NCBI RefSeq assembly: GCF_022568815.1
Contig: NZ_JAKZHX010000014.1
Coordinates: 1 to 64,000, forward strand
Direction: 5' to 3'
Source: Undibacterium paludis
GTDB lineage: Bacteria > Pseudomonadota > Gammaproteobacteria > Burkholderiales > Burkholderiaceae_D
DNA length: 64,000 nucleotides
Below the pieces are notes generated by a model that ran no database searches, was not told where the DNA came from, and worked only from the letters and a program-made list of their open reading frames with translations. A program made the position numbers and the translations under genes. This document shows positions 63,545-64,000 of this stretch, piece after piece. Within the stretch, counting starts at the first letter, position 1; the number at the start of each line of letters is the position of its first letter.

Positions 63545-63748
63545 TTATTGCCTTGCCTGTCGCCATTGTACGACCGGCAAACCGCCTACACCCCAGTTGT
63601 CAGTATCCACTTCTTCTATGACAACAAAGGTGGTAGCCGGGTCTTTATTGAGCACCCGGACCAGCAAGTCTGTCGTGCCGGCGATCAGTTCGGCCTTTTG
63701 TGCAGCCGTCACATTTTCACGTGTTACCTGTATGTGTACATAGGGCAT
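63545..63748 (-). CDS. 4-oxalocrotonate tautomerase-family protein
   Basis: The 67-residue protein begins Met-Pro, where Pro becomes the catalytic N-terminal base after Met removal. MPYVHIQVTRENVTAAQKAELIAGTT and TFVVIEEVDTDNWGVGG are the beta-alpha-beta family pattern. Substrate is unknown. AAGGAG lies 6 bases before the ATG. It follows the GST gene by 24 bases. Confidence 0.92.
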   Translation of the reverse strand: MPYVHIQVTRENVTAAQKAELIAGTTDLLVRVLNKDPATTFVVIEEVDTDNWGVGGLPVVQWRQARQ

Positions 63749-63772
63749 GGCAACTCCTTGTCAATCTATGCT

Positions 63773-64000
63773 TCAGGCTGGCAAGCCTTCGGCTTGCATG
63801 GCGGCTTTGACTGCGGGCCGTGCTTTGACGGTGGCAATGAATTTTTGCAGGTTTGGCAGATCGCTCAAGTCCAGGTTCACATATTTTGCCCAGCCGGTGA
63901 CGACGAACAGATAGGCATCTGCTACCGTGAAAACCTCACCCGTCAGATAGCTCAGGCCAGCGAGCTTGCTGTCCACCCAGCTGAACTTTTTGTGCAGGCG
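63773..64000 (-). CDS. Glutathione S-transferase, C-terminal part (cut by window end)
   Basis: The frame is open to the window edge and gives 75 residues of a GST C-terminal helical domain. LTGEVFTVADAYLFVVTGWA holds the conserved N-capping box/hydrophobic staple with Asp of TVADAY. PNLQKFIATVKARPAVKAAMQAEG is the typical end. The N-terminal thioredoxin-like glutathione domain lies outside the window. Confidence 0.9.
   Translation of the reverse strand, partial: RLHKKFSWVDSKLAGLSYLTGEVFTVADAYLFVVTGWAKYVNLDLSDLPNLQKFIATVKARPAVKAAMQAEGLPA

Overview
The window looks like chromosomal DNA of a betaproteobacterium, most likely Burkholderiales/Oxalobacteraceae (Undibacterium or Herminiimonas type). 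This is inferred from moderate GC, the argS-SPOR-dsbA order, the LiuR-type leucine catabolism locus, bioAFDB, and a Pil-Chp chemosensory cluster. I see no transposase, prophage or CRISPR array; almost everything is dense, ordinary chromosome with short operons.

Layout. 1-650: tRNA-Val and tRNA-Asp with promoter and terminator. 665-3100: a zinc-ribbon membrane protein, rdgC, a small membrane protein. 3100-7940: argS, an FtsN-like SPOR protein, dsbA, an SDR and a BtuF-like protein. 8100-11500: a TonB-dependent receptor and an EamA transporter. 11529-14744 (minus): an actinobacterial-type asd preceded by a possible Thr/Ile attenuator, and an exported GH13 amylase. 15050-20900: secreted and small proteins plus a haem-sensor diguanylate cyclase. 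20900-22580: an MBL hydrolase and liuR. 22700-42505: a large catabolic region (liuA, liuB, liuC, liuD, thiolase, aceK, acyl-CoA dehydrogenase) with the whole bioAFDB set placed between liuC and liuD. 42701: pdxJ. 43480-52656: a c-di-GMP riboswitch followed by PilG/H/I/J-like proteins, a ChpA-type kinase and two CheW-like proteins. 52650-58578: a multi-membrane-span histidine kinase and sigma-54 response regulator, divergent from a membrane protein and fatty acid desaturase that sit behind a near-consensus sigma-54 promoter. 58744: liuE. 59783-60368: a small ORF and a DUF1269 protein whose ribosome-binding site is sequestered in a hairpin. 60403-64000 (minus): DUF427, egtB, egtD and a GST/tautomerase/NTF2 group.

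How the genes work together. Leucine is degraded through isovaleryl-CoA (LiuA), methylcrotonyl-CoA (LiuB/LiuD, biotin-dependent), methylglutaconyl-CoA (LiuC) and HMG-CoA (LiuE) to acetyl-CoA and acetoacetate. Thiolase and AceK handle the acetyl-CoA consequences, and the bio genes supply the cofactor of LiuB/LiuD. LiuR has a perfect 26-bp palindromic site in front of the pathway. The diguanylate cyclase makes c-di-GMP, and the riboswitch should read c-di-GMP to set expression of the twitching or surface-sensing system.

The most interesting candidates for undescribed biology are: (1) the sigma-54 two-component system apparently controlling a membrane protein and desaturase; (2) a leaderless Thr-Thr-Ile-Ile peptide with four-segment attenuator geometry before asd; (3) the two-Shine-Dalgarno/one-anti-Shine-Dalgarno switch before the DUF1269 gene; (4) the c-di-GMP riboswitch on a Pil-Chp cluster.
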